Assembly (NCBI GenBank): GCA_023403845.1
Contig: JAEYDL010000016.1
Coordinates: 1 to 64,000, forward strand
Length of the DNA stretch: 64,000 bases
Direction: 5' to 3'
Source: Pseudomonadota bacterium
GTDB lineage: Bacteria > Desulfobacterota > Desulfovibrionia > Desulfovibrionales > Desulfovibrionaceae
Both the position numbers and the translations under genes were made by a program. Positions within the stretch are counted from its first letter, which is position 1; each line of letters opens with the position of its first letter. This document shows positions 43,864 to 52,632 of this stretch, piece by piece. Under the pieces are notes generated by a model, which saw only the letters and a program-made list of their open reading frames with translations, made no database searches and had not been told where the DNA came from.

Positions 43864-44913
43864 ATGCCTGCATTCCGCCCCCTTAGCCGATCCGGACCTC
43901 TGATGCCCCTTCTGCTGCTTGTCGGAGGATTGGCTCTCCTTTCCATCTGGGCTCTGACCATGGGAGACTACGCCATAACTGCGGAAAAGGCATGGCAAAC
44001 AGTCTGGGCCAAATTATGGCGTCTGGACGCCCAGACCATGCAAGCAGCCGGCATCAGCCGGATGGATGAGGTCATCATCTGGAATATCCGCCTGCCGCGG
44101 CTCCTGCTGACCATTCTGGCGGGAATGGCGCTTGCCTCCTCTGGAGCGGCCTATCAGGGCTGTTTTCGCAATCCGCTCGTTGAACCCTATCTGTTGGGTG
44201 TCTCTTCAGGAGCCGCCTGGGGGGCATCCCTCGCCATCGTCTTTCCAGGTCTCTTTCCTCAGGGACAGCTGGCGGCCTTCGCCTTTGCCCTGCTGGCGGT
44301 TTTTCTCTCCTATTTCCTTGCAAGAAGAGATGGGGAAAACCCTCCGGTAACACTTATTCTGTCCGGAATTATCGTGGGAGCCATATTTTCCGCATTGGTC
44401 AGCATAATGAAATATATGGCGGCGGATACGGAACTCAGGGAAATAACCTTCTGGATGATGGGCGGCTTCTATTATGCCACATGGCATGACGTCCTGCTCA
44501 ACGCAGTCGCCGTGCTTCCGTGCGTTCTGCTTATTTCTCTGCTGGGCTGGAAGCTCAATCTGCTTTCCCTTGGCGACGAAGAAGCGCGCAGCCTCGGTCT
44601 GCACCCGGACAGAACCCGTCTCATCTTCCTCACATTGGCTACATTCGCTGCGGCCGTCTGTGTTTCTACGGTGGGAATCGTGGCCTGGGTCGGACTCATG
44701 ATGCCCCACGCCGCCCGCATGCTGCTAGGACCGGATAATCGCTACGCTGTTCCTGGAGCTGCGCTGCTCGGGGCCATGTACATGCTGCTCTGCGACACTC
44801 TCGCCAGAACCCTTACGGGGGCTGAAATCCCCGTCGCCATCATTACCTCCATCCTCGGCGCGCCCTATCTGCTCTGGCTTCTGCGCAGCAAAGGCAGGGA
44901 ACTTTATGCATGA
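43864..44913 (+). CDS. FecCD-family ABC permease
   Basis: Inner-membrane subunit with about ten helices. RLPRLLLTILAGMALASSGAAYQG and RNPLVEPYLLGVSSGA are the FecCD/BtuC signatures. VSTVGIVAWVGLMMPHAARMLLGPDN is the coupling region, and LARTLTGAEIPVAIITSILGAPYLLWLL the end of the fold. 349 residues. Its stop overlaps the ATPase start by 8 bases. Confidence 0.9.
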   Translation: MPAFRPLSRSGPLMPLLLLVGGLALLSIWALTMGDYAITAEKAWQTVWAKLWRLDAQTMQAAGISRMDEVIIWNIRLPRLLLTILAGMALASSGAAYQGCFRNPLVEPYLLGVSSGAAWGASLAIVFPGLFPQGQLAAFAFALLAVFLSYFLARRDGENPPVTLILSGIIVGAIFSALVSIMKYMAADTELREITFWMMGGFYYATWHDVLLNAVAVLPCVLLISLLGWKLNLLSLGDEEARSLGLHPDRTRLIFLTLATFAAAVCVSTVGIVAWVGLMMPHAARMLLGPDNRYAVPGAALLGAMYMLLCDTLARTLTGAEIPVAIITSILGAPYLLWLLRSKGRELYA

Positions 44914-45697
44914 GACAGGTAACAGTCCGGCGCTGGAAGTCCGCAACCTTTCCTGCCGCTACGGCAATCATGAAATTCTGAGAGAAATATCCCTTCAGGT
45001 AAGGCCCGGCACGATATGCGGCCTGTTCGGCCCCAACGGTTCAGGGAAAACGACGCTGTTCCGCTGCTGTCTGAACTTTCTTTCCCCCTCTTCAGGCCAA
45101 ATCTTTATGAGCGGGCAGTCAACGACGCGGATGGCCCCTCCCCTTCTGTCCAGACTTGCCTCATATGTACCGCAGGAGCATCGAACGGCCTTTCCCTTTC
45201 CCGTTCGGGACATCGTTCGCATGGGGCGCAGCCCCCGCATGTCCGGGTTGTTCAGACTCAACAGCAGGGATGATGAGGCCGTTGAAGATGCCCTGAAAAA
45301 AACCGGGGTACTGCATCTGGCTGACCGACCCTGCAACAGACTGAGCGGCGGCCAGCGCCAGCTTGTCCTCATTGCCCGGGCTCTCGCCCAAAATGCACCA
45401 CTGATGCTGCTGGATGAACCTACCTCCGCTCTGGATTTCCAGAATCAGCTTGAAGTATGGAAAATATTGCGCGATATCGCAAGACAGGGCTATGCCGTGC
45501 TGGTCTGCTGTCACGACCCCAACCATATTCTGTGGTTCTGCGACCAGGTTGTCATGCTGAAGGAGGGACAGATCATCCGCAGTGGAACGCCCGGCGAAGT
45601 CATGACCACGGAAGCCTTGAAAAGACTCTACGGCGACGCCTGCGCTCGCGGGGAACTTGCAACAGGGCTGCTGCCAGTGGTCTATCCTGTGTTTTGA
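44906..45697 (+). CDS. FecE/BtuD-type ABC ATPase
   Basis: Walker A GPNGSGKTTL, Q-loop YVPQEHRTAFPFPVRDIV, signature LSGGQRQLVLIARALAQNA, Walker B LMLLDEPTSALDFQNQ, H-loop VCCHDPNHILWFCD. PVRDIVRMGR is common to iron-chelate ATPases. 263 residues, translationally coupled to the permease. Confidence 0.9.
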   Translation: MHETGNSPALEVRNLSCRYGNHEILREISLQVRPGTICGLFGPNGSGKTTLFRCCLNFLSPSSGQIFMSGQSTTRMAPPLLSRLASYVPQEHRTAFPFPVRDIVRMGRSPRMSGLFRLNSRDDEAVEDALKKTGVLHLADRPCNRLSGGQRQLVLIARALAQNAPLMLLDEPTSALDFQNQLEVWKILRDIARQGYAVLVCCHDPNHILWFCDQVVMLKEGQIIRSGTPGEVMTTEALKRLYGDACARGELATGLLPVVYPVF

Positions 45698-45721
45698 ACC
45701 ACATATCGGGAGACATACATC

Positions 45722-46324
45722 ATGATTACTCAAGAACAAAAAGCCGATGCCATCCGTTTCCACGGACACTTCTGCCCGGGGCTTGCCATCGGACTCCGCG
45801 CCGCGGACTGGGCCTTGAACACGCTCGGACACGCCGGAGATGAAGATATTGTCGTCGTTACCGAAACGGACATGTGCGGCGTGGACGCCATTCAGGCTCT
45901 TGTGGGATGCACTTTCGGCAAAGGCAATCTTGTCTACCGGGACTACGGGAAAACGGCATTCAGTTTTTATTGCCGCAACAGTGGCCGATCGGCCAGACTG
46001 GTGCTCAACCCATTCTTTTCTTCCGACGCGGCAGGGGAAGAACGCCACAGGCTGCAAAAAAAAGCCGCCGAAGGTCAACTGAGTCGGGAAGAGGCACAGC
46101 TCCTCGACGACCTGCGGGAACAGCAAGCGGAACGGGTGCTCTCCGCGCAGCTGGAACAGCTGTTCATCATCGGTACGGTGCGTGAGCCTCTGCCCCGGCG
46201 AGCCCGTATTCTGGGAACGATCCTGTGCGAGAAATGCGGTGAAGGCGTCATGGAAAGCCGAATTCGTCGCCTCGGCGGAAAAAACCTGTGCCTTCCCTGC
46301 TTCAATGCGGAAGAACAAAGCTGA
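45722..46324 (+). CDS. FmdE-domain protein in a metal-transport operon
   Basis: N-terminal FmdE domain (residues 1-140) with HGHFCPGLAIGLRAADWAL, the conserved His-Cys motif, and TETDMCGVDAIQALVGCTFG. The C-terminal zinc-ribbon pair is CEKCGEGV and CLPCF. FmdE was named from tungsten/molybdenum formylmethanofuran dehydrogenase operons, but stand-alone forms are frequent beside FecBCD-type importers in Desulfovibrionales, where a role in molybdenum, tungsten or another metal is suspected. GGGAG precedes ATG 45722. 200 residues. The link to the transporter is from the shared operon, 24 bases after the ATPase. Confidence 0.85.
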   Translation: MITQEQKADAIRFHGHFCPGLAIGLRAADWALNTLGHAGDEDIVVVTETDMCGVDAIQALVGCTFGKGNLVYRDYGKTAFSFYCRNSGRSARLVLNPFFSSDAAGEERHRLQKKAAEGQLSREEAQLLDDLREQQAERVLSAQLEQLFIIGTVREPLPRRARILGTILCEKCGEGVMESRIRRLGGKNLCLPCFNAEEQS

Positions 46325-46639
46325 AGTCGCGTCCGTACATTCCCCGAGGTCTTTCCGGTCGACCTTTCTCCGGGCAGCTCCAGCGCATGAGCGGGCGGAA
46401 ACGGATCAGACGGATCATGCCGGCGCGGCAAGAGACACGATGACAAAGAAACGCCGGAACGACCTGTCCCGGCGTTTCTATCCCTGTGCGAATCCGTATT
46501 TATCCGACTCATGCCGCACATGAAAACCATTCCGGCCCCATGTGTTTCGAATCTCTTCCGCCTCTCGGCAATATTGCGCGGCAAGTTTTGCATTCATAGA
46601 GAGGAGGAAGAGGCGCCGCCCCTTTCTCCTGCATCCATA
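46325..46639. other. Intergenic region between convergent genes
   Basis: 315 bases with no gene seen. It contains the hairpin terminator at 46449-46480, reading from the FmdE operon. Confidence 0.5.
46449..46480 (+). terminator. Hairpin terminator of the FmdE operon
   Basis: AAACGCCGG (46449-46457) and CCGGCGTTT (46469-46477) form a perfect 9-bp stem. The trailing T-run is short (TTTCTAT). It lies 125 bases after the FmdE stop. Confidence 0.6.
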
Positions 46640-46945
46640 CTAATCTTCGTCGAATTCTTCGCCGTTCAGTTCGGCACGGAACTTCCGGGAAAGACGAAAC
46701 ACGACGACTCTCCGCGGAGGCAGCGTGATGGCTTCATCGGTCTGCGGATTGCGTCCCTTGCGGGCATCCTTATCATATGCCTCGAATTTGCCGAATCCGC
46801 TGATTAACAGCGCGTTATCCTCTTTTATGGCTTTTTTCATGAGTCCGAGCAGAATTTCGACCGTATTCTTGACGTCGGCACGATTCCTGTCGGTTTTTTC
46901 ATAAATGGCTTCAACGATGTCTGCCTTCGTGAGAGCCCTGTTCAT
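46640..46945 (-). CDS. Integration host factor alpha-like DNA-bending protein
   Basis: HU/IHF fold, 101 residues. LTKADIVEAIYEKTDRNRADVKNTVE is the N-terminal helical pair, and ISGFGKFEAYDKDARKGRNPQT is the DNA-bending arm with the conserved proline (RNPQT). RRVVVFRLSRKFR follows. The long arm with a Pro at its tip makes kinking of DNA likely. The alpha assignment (IhfA versus IhfB or HU) follows from the RRVV/FR pattern and is moderate. Acidic C-terminus (NGEEFDED) is unusual for HU. No obvious operon. Confidence 0.85.
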   Translation of the reverse strand: MNRALTKADIVEAIYEKTDRNRADVKNTVEILLGLMKKAIKEDNALLISGFGKFEAYDKDARKGRNPQTDEAITLPPRRVVVFRLSRKFRAELNGEEFDED

Positions 46946-47294
46946 CTCGTTCCTCCCTGCTCTTCCCAGCGTTTGCTAAAGGCCGAATGCGCTGTTTCCC
47001 AGAACACCGCTGCCGTTTTTCCAACGGAATTCGCGCATCTTGCTTCCTTTTTCACACCATAAAGCAGACCGGCAATCCCCCTGCCGATCAGCTCCTCCTA
47101 GAACATGCGGGCCATCGACCTGCAATCTCTGACAAATGTCCGTCTCGCGAAAAGCATGCCTTCCACGGGCCATCCCATTCTCCAGCGCACCCCCGCTTTC
47201 CCTTGATTCTCCGAGCCAATCCATCTTCGGTTCAAGGCACTTACAGAATAACGCCCTTTTACGGCAACGGCAAGTTTCTTTTTTCACGGCACGG
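46946..47294. other. Intergenic region between ihfA-like and HIT genes
   Basis: 349 bases with no coding evidence. The promoter for the ihfA-like gene should be here. Confidence 0.4.
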
Positions 47295-47723
47295 TTACAG
47301 TGAAGCCCTGATCTTTTCCGCAAGACTGGTCATCTCCTGTCCGTCAGCGTAGCCCTTTGGATTCCAGGGCAAAAGCCCGTCCCCGGCAAAGCGCGGAATC
47401 AGGTGCCAGTGCACGTGGGGTACAGCCTGTCCGGCATCCGCATAATTATTCTGCAACACATTCAGCCCAGTAGCACCTGTAGCCTCCATAATGGCGCGTC
47501 CCACCCTGCGCATGACACCGACCAGCTCCTCGCCACAGCCGGATTCCAGATCAAAAACCGTTTCCATGTGCCGCTTCGGGATAATCAGAGCATGCCCCTT
47601 GTTTACCGGATTGATATCAAGAAACACAAGAAAGGCATCGGACTCAAACAGAACCGTAGACGGAATCTGTCCCTGCAGGATCTTGCAGAAGATACAATTT
47701 TCATCGTAATAAGCCGTGGACAT
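47295..47723 (-). CDS. HIT-family nucleotide hydrolase/transferase
   Basis: Histidine triad protein. The catalytic HxHxH appears as PHVHWHLIPR near the C-terminus, and the N-terminal CIFCKILQGQIPS carries a Cys pair that binds zinc in many Hint-like proteins. FLDINPVNKGHALIIPKRH is the typical family stretch. ATG 47723 has GGGAG upstream; the frame to 47786 is unsupported. 142 residues. Probably hydrolyses a nucleoside phosphoramidate or dinucleotide. Its start overlaps the start of the divergent radical SAM gene. Confidence 0.9.
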   Translation of the reverse strand: MSTAYYDENCIFCKILQGQIPSTVLFESDAFLVFLDINPVNKGHALIIPKRHMETVFDLESGCGEELVGVMRRVGRAIMEATGATGLNVLQNNYADAGQAVPHVHWHLIPRFAGDGLLPWNPKGYADGQEMTSLAEKIRASL

Positions 47724-48969
47724 GAAGATACTCCCTTCCGCCGAAAACTTTTCAGAACCCCATTGCCACGCCCCCCGTACGGACACGCGGCATTACTCCA
47801 CTGCGGCACAATCGCTTTCCGCCCGGTCCTGGCACGGAGAAGGCATTCCAATCGGCAATCCACCGGAAACACCATTCGCTTCGAAGCAGGAAGGACGAAA
47901 GCGAACGCCCATCATTCCCCTGTTCATCCCTTTTGCAGGTTGCCCGTATCGTTGCATCTATTGTGCGCAAGACAAACAGACGGGATTGACGACGCCGCAA
48001 TCTCCTATAGCACTCCTTGAATCCCTTGCCAAGATTCTTGATGGGAAAAATGGCGAGAACACAGGAGAAAATGATGGATTACCGCCTCATTTCGAGTTCG
48101 CTTTCTATGGAGGAACCTTCACGGCCCTCCCTGAATCAATCCAGTTGCGCTGTCTTGAAATGCTGGCCCCCTACAAGGCATGCGGCAGACTTTCCCGCAT
48201 TCGCTGCTCTACCCGCCCGGATACGCTTGATCCGGCGCATCTGCTTCGTCTGAGAAAAGCAGGACTCGACCTTGTGGAGCTGGGCATCCAGAGTTTCAAC
48301 GATACGGCATTGCGCGTCTCTTCGCGCGGCTATGACGGGAATACGGCACTGTCCGGTTGCCGCATGATTCAGGACTCGGGACTTGCGCTGGGCATTCAGC
48401 TGCTTCCAGGCATGCCCGGCGTGACTCCAGACATCTTTCTTGAAGACGCCTGCCGTTCCCTGGAACTGAGTCCGGCCTGTCTGCGCTGGTATCCATGCCT
48501 TGTGGTCGAGGAAACGCCTCTTGCCCTTCTCTGGAGGAAAAAACTGTATCACCCATGGGACACCGGCACGACAGTGGCCACACTGGGTAAGGCGCTGGCA
48601 CTGGCATGGACCCGAAGGGTACCTGTCATCCGGCTGAGCCTCGCCCCGGAAAACGAACTGGATGCAGCCGTTCTCGCAGGACCGCGCCACCCAGCTCTCG
48701 GCAACCTCATTCAGGGGGAAGCGCTCTACCTGACCCTCCTTGATCGGCTGAAGGACCTTCCCCTCCCCGTTGAAGCGGACCTCCCCAGTTTCTGCCAGGG
48801 CTTTTTCTACGGCGATGGAGGCGCACTTCGACCGCGCTGGGAAAGCTTGGGACTGACGCCCGGACGCATACGCTGGATACCGGGGCACGAAGCCTTTGTC
48901 CGGTCTGTCACGCCTCGGTCGCCCGGGAAGAAAGAACAAGCGAATCCAATATCTAACATACGGTTATGA
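47716..48969 (+). CDS. Elp3-like radical SAM protein
   Basis: [4Fe-4S]/SAM enzyme. The cluster motif is C-x3-C-x2-C in GCPYRCIYCAQDKQ, then FAFYGGTFTALP, RCSTRPDTLDP and LVELGIQSFNDTALRVSSRG. These are the hallmarks of the Elp3/MiaB-type radical SAM core (residues about 70-260). The C-terminal 130 residues are not an Elp3 acetyltransferase domain. The start is uncertain: the frame opens at GTG 47716 or ATG 47722, which overlap the HIT start on the other strand, and neither has a good ribosome-binding site; no other Met precedes the core. Function unknown. About 415 residues. Confidence 0.82.
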   Translation: MDMKILPSAENFSEPHCHAPRTDTRHYSTAAQSLSARSWHGEGIPIGNPPETPFASKQEGRKRTPIIPLFIPFAGCPYRCIYCAQDKQTGLTTPQSPIALLESLAKILDGKNGENTGENDGLPPHFEFAFYGGTFTALPESIQLRCLEMLAPYKACGRLSRIRCSTRPDTLDPAHLLRLRKAGLDLVELGIQSFNDTALRVSSRGYDGNTALSGCRMIQDSGLALGIQLLPGMPGVTPDIFLEDACRSLELSPACLRWYPCLVVEETPLALLWRKKLYHPWDTGTTVATLGKALALAWTRRVPVIRLSLAPENELDAAVLAGPRHPALGNLIQGEALYLTLLDRLKDLPLPVEADLPSFCQGFFYGDGGALRPRWESLGLTPGRIRWIPGHEAFVRSVTPRSPGKKEQANPISNIRL

Positions 48970-49107
48970 CATATTTATTTTAACCCCTTGCCATGTTCGG
49001 CAACTTTGCTACTATTCATTTCTTATGACAACTTTTTCGTCGGGCCGTTCCGAACGGAACGTTCCGAAGCGGTGAATTTCGCCCTTACTTCTTACTCTGG
49101 AATACAC

Positions 49108-50715
49108 ATGACCGATCAATCTCCAGCCGCGGCCGTCAGCACGGCTGCCGAACAGCCCAAGACCAAACCGCAGGCCTCCGATCCCCTTTCCGATATCATC
49201 TCCGTAGAAGAGCCTGAAAACGCGCTTCCTTCCGTCAAACTCGAAAATCTTCCTCAACCGCTGCAGGACGGCTGCGCCAGAGTCGGCTGGACCAGCCTTA
49301 TGCCGGTTCAGGAACGGGCGCTTCCCTACCTTCTGGAAGGCCGTGACATCATGGTTCAGTCCCGTACCGGCAGCGGAAAGACCGGAACCTACCTGTTGCC
49401 GTTGCTGGCCCGACTCAACCCGGCTCTTCCTGCAGTGCAGGCCCTGATCCTCGTACCCACGCGGGAACTGGCCGTGCAGGTGGAACAGGAGGCACGCGCT
49501 CTCTTTAAAAGCAGCGGCCTTACCGTGGCCGCCGTCTATGGCGGCGTCGGCTATGGAAAGCAGATGGAAGCGCTGCGGCAGGGAGTTTCCGTAGTCGTCG
49601 GCACTCCCGGACGTGTGCTGGATCACCTGCTGCGCCGTACCCTGCATCTTGACCGGCTCGCCTCTCTCGTCTTCGACGAGGCGGACCGCATGCTCTCCAT
49701 CGGCTTCTATCCCGACATGAAGGAAATCCAGCGCTATCTTCCGGATGCGCCGATCCACGCCACGCTCTTTTCCGCAACCTATCCTCCGCATGTGCTCAGG
49801 CTGGCTGGCGAGTTCCTCAATTCTCCCCAGCTGCTGTCCCTGTCCACCAGGCAGATTCATGTCGCGGAGGTCCAGCACATGTATTGCGAATGCAAAAGCA
49901 TGGACAAGGACCGCACCTTGCTGCGCATTCTCGAAGTGGAAAACCCCACTTCCGGCATCATCTTCTGCAACACCAAGGCGACCGTCCACTATGTGACCGC
50001 CGTGCTTCAGGGATTCGGCTTCAACGCGGACGAACTTTCCGCGGATCTCTCCCAGAGCAAACGCGAAGATGTGCTTTCCCGTCTCCGCAATGGAGCAGTC
50101 CGTTTTCTCGTCGCCACGGATGTGGCTGCCCGCGGCATCGATATTCCTGAACTGTCCCATGTTTTCCTGTATGAACCGCCGGATGATCGGGAATCCTACA
50201 TCCATCGGGCCGGCCGCACGGGTCGCGCGGGAGCGGCAGGCGTCGTCATCTCTCTGGTAGACATCATGGAAAAAATGGAACTGCAGCGGATCGCGGCCTA
50301 CTTCAAGGTGCCTCTTATTCCGCACCCAGCCCCGACGGATGAAGAAGTCGCCAAGGCCGTGGGAGTGCGCGTTACCGCTCTGCTTGAGGCGCGCTTCCGT
50401 CAGCTCACAGGACTGGAGGCGGAGAGGCTGAAACGTTTCGATGCTCTGGTAAAAGAACTTGCCTCCGATCCGGATCAGCTTCACTTGCTGACGTTGCTCG
50501 TGGACGATTGCTATCAGCAGAATTTGAATCCTTCACGCTTCATTCCCGCCGGATCGGCCCGTCGATCCGAAAGTCAGGGAAAGTCCTCCCGCTCTTCCAG
50601 AGGCAGCAAACGCGCACCGAAGGAAGAACGCCACGAGGAGGCTCCCAAGGAAAACAGGAATCGCAGAGGCGGCAGAAACCGCAGACGCTCTTCCGGTGGA
50701 AAACATGCCGAATGA
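49108..50715 (+). CDS. DEAD-box RNA helicase
   Basis: ATP-dependent RNA helicase of 535 residues. All core motifs are present: Q-motif (MPVQERALP), motif I SRTGSGKTG (usually AQTGTGKT), Ia PTREL, GTPGR, II FDEADRM, III SAT, IV IIFCNTK, V ATDVAARGIDIPE and VI HRAGRTGRAG. A 50-residue Ala/Pro/Glu-rich N-terminus precedes the core. The C-terminus is a basic, Arg/Gly/Ser/Lys-rich tail (about 50 residues) for RNA binding. ATG 49108 is chosen; the frame from 48988 lacks support. The next gene starts inside its last codons. Confidence 0.92.
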   Translation: MTDQSPAAAVSTAAEQPKTKPQASDPLSDIISVEEPENALPSVKLENLPQPLQDGCARVGWTSLMPVQERALPYLLEGRDIMVQSRTGSGKTGTYLLPLLARLNPALPAVQALILVPTRELAVQVEQEARALFKSSGLTVAAVYGGVGYGKQMEALRQGVSVVVGTPGRVLDHLLRRTLHLDRLASLVFDEADRMLSIGFYPDMKEIQRYLPDAPIHATLFSATYPPHVLRLAGEFLNSPQLLSLSTRQIHVAEVQHMYCECKSMDKDRTLLRILEVENPTSGIIFCNTKATVHYVTAVLQGFGFNADELSADLSQSKREDVLSRLRNGAVRFLVATDVAARGIDIPELSHVFLYEPPDDRESYIHRAGRTGRAGAAGVVISLVDIMEKMELQRIAAYFKVPLIPHPAPTDEEVAKAVGVRVTALLEARFRQLTGLEAERLKRFDALVKELASDPDQLHLLTLLVDDCYQQNLNPSRFIPAGSARRSESQGKSSRSSRGSKRAPKEERHEEAPKENRNRRGGRNRRRSSGGKHAE

Positions 50716-51205
50716 TTCCGGCTGCCCGTCCGGGATATCCGGGCATTCTCCCTATACAATCGAAGAAGTTCTGGATAATTTTGTCGTTCTCCTGGAAGGA
50801 GAAACATTTGAACAGGAACTTCGGGCTCTAGGCATAGGGAGAATGCGCTTTCTGTATCGAGGACGGGCTATTGCGTCATTACGCGCTCTGCATGTCGCCC
50901 TGTGGAGACTGGCTCTTCTGCGCTCATTCCCGAAAGAAGGCGAGCACATCTGTTCCCTGTTTCTCGAGTCCTTGCGCAATCGGGCAAAAACAGACCGTGA
51001 ACGTACCCGTTTCGAGGCATTTGAGCAGGAAGTTCTATCTTACAGAGAACTGCTGAAAGAGCGCGGCGCTGACGATTTCACCGCCGTCGCCGCGCATCTG
51101 GTTTCCCGCTTCAGACCGGGAGCGTCCGACAGCGCGGCGATTCGCCTCAGGCTCATTCTGCTTATCCGCAATGCCTATACCGTCATTTTCGATCGTCTTA
51201 TCTGA
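50705..51205 (+). CDS. Hypothetical protein coupled to the helicase
   Basis: Not recognised. The start ATG 50705 lies 11 bases before the helicase stop with GGTGG upstream, so translation is probably coupled. 166 residues, mostly helical, with no signal peptide or Cys motif. Middle region RMRFLYRGRAIASLRALHVALWRLALLRSFP is basic and hydrophobic; the C-terminal part is RFRPGASDSAAIRLRLILLI. The spacing suggests a role with the helicase, but nothing in the sequence shows it. Confidence 0.65.
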   Translation: MPNDSGCPSGISGHSPYTIEEVLDNFVVLLEGETFEQELRALGIGRMRFLYRGRAIASLRALHVALWRLALLRSFPKEGEHICSLFLESLRNRAKTDRERTRFEAFEQEVLSYRELLKERGADDFTAVAAHLVSRFRPGASDSAAIRLRLILLIRNAYTVIFDRLI

Positions 51206-51226
51206 CCCCCACACGCCGGAGCAGCC

Positions 51227-52300
51227 ATGCGCATCATCATCATGACCGATTCGAACAGCCGCAGCGGTGGCGTTCGCCAGGCCGTCTATCAAAGTCAGGG
51301 GCTTGCGGACCGGGGACATGACGTCACACTGTGTCTGCCTTACGACTCATCCCTCTGGGAACTGCCCGAAGCGGCAGCCAATCCGCTCTGGCACCGTCTC
51401 CCTCCGTCCGTAGCAGAACACCGCGCTGCTGTGGAAAACCTGCTGCCTGCTGATTTCGCCACGCCGACGGTCATCCACGCCTTTCATAACAGAGCGGTCA
51501 AAAGAGTAGCCTGGTGGGGACTGTTCTGGCGACGTCGCAATCTTGTCTGCGTGGCGCATCGCGGGGTCATTTTCCGGCCCGGCAACCCCTTGCCGTACTG
51601 GTCGCCTGCCATGAAGGCCTTCATCGTCAATTCGCACGCCTGTGCCAGGGCCATCAGCTGGCATTGCCCCGCACACAAAATTTTCTTCGTGCCCAATGGA
51701 GTTCCGGATTCTAGAATCACTCCACGCCGAACTATCAGGGAGGTGCAGATCGAACTGGGGCTTCCCGAACATGCATTCACCTTCGTCTATGTCGGCAACA
51801 ATAACCCGGTCAAGGGAACGGACACCCTGCTCGAGGCTTTTGCCAAGGCTGATCTGCCCGATGCACGTCTGATCACTGTCGGCGTTTCGGCGGACAAATG
51901 GACCCCCATAACCCGGAAACTGGGTATTGAAAAACAGGTGCTGTATGTGGGCCAGACGGAAGATGTCTGCGACTATCTCCAACTTGGCCATGCGTTTGTC
52001 TTCCCTTCCCGCGGCATGGACTCCGCGCCGAATACCCTTATGGAGGCAATCCGCATGGGACTGCCTACAATTTCCACGACCGTGGGAGGCGCGCCGGACC
52101 TTGCTGAAAACAGCGGGCTTCTCGTCCCTCCCGATAATCCGAACAGCATGGCTGAAGCCATGCGGACCATGGCCAGGGATGACTCTCAGCGAAAAATCTG
52201 GGCAGCCAACAGCCGCAGGCTCGGAGCAGGCTATTCTGTGGAGGTTCGCTGCGAAGCACTGGAAGCCATCTATTCTTCCCTGCTCTCACAAGGCGTCTGA
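51227..52300 (+). CDS. Family GT4 glycosyltransferase
   Basis: GT-B fold. The N-terminal acceptor domain begins with IIIMTDSNSRSGGVRQAV, the Gly-rich loop. AFHNRAVKRV and IVNSHACARAI precede the sugar-nucleotide domain, where VGNNNPVKGTDTLLEAFA, VGQTEDVCDYLQLGHAFVFPS and PNTLMEAIRMGLPTISTTVGG are typical. The usual E-x7-E shows as D-x7-E (MDSAPNTLMEA). 357 residues. Likely role in surface polysaccharide or LPS sugar addition; donor and acceptor unknown. It starts 21 bases after the unknown protein gene. Confidence 0.85.
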   Translation: MRIIIMTDSNSRSGGVRQAVYQSQGLADRGHDVTLCLPYDSSLWELPEAAANPLWHRLPPSVAEHRAAVENLLPADFATPTVIHAFHNRAVKRVAWWGLFWRRRNLVCVAHRGVIFRPGNPLPYWSPAMKAFIVNSHACARAISWHCPAHKIFFVPNGVPDSRITPRRTIREVQIELGLPEHAFTFVYVGNNNPVKGTDTLLEAFAKADLPDARLITVGVSADKWTPITRKLGIEKQVLYVGQTEDVCDYLQLGHAFVFPSRGMDSAPNTLMEAIRMGLPTISTTVGGAPDLAENSGLLVPPDNPNSMAEAMRTMARDDSQRKIWAANSRRLGAGYSVEVRCEALEAIYSSLLSQGV

Positions 52301-52632
52301 GCTTCAGGGCCTCCCCTGCGCCACATGCACCTCCCAACATCCATTCTGCAACCCGGGGCAGGAGAACCGCCTCCCGCCTGTCCCGCAGCGACGGATCATC
52401 GCCCGCGGACAACCCCTTGACAGGACTTCTCCGGGATTCGGCGGGATGATTCCTTCGGCCTTTTCAGAGCAGGAAACATTGACTCGCCGCATCCATGGAC
52501 GCAATACTATCCCCGATCGGGGCCGTTCATAATGCGAAATTCCGATTTCGCCTCAAGAAAGAATTTTCCCGCATCATTCTCGTCGTCTGATTCATCTGCC
52601 TGTCATAAGAAATATAATAAAGGAGCAACAGA

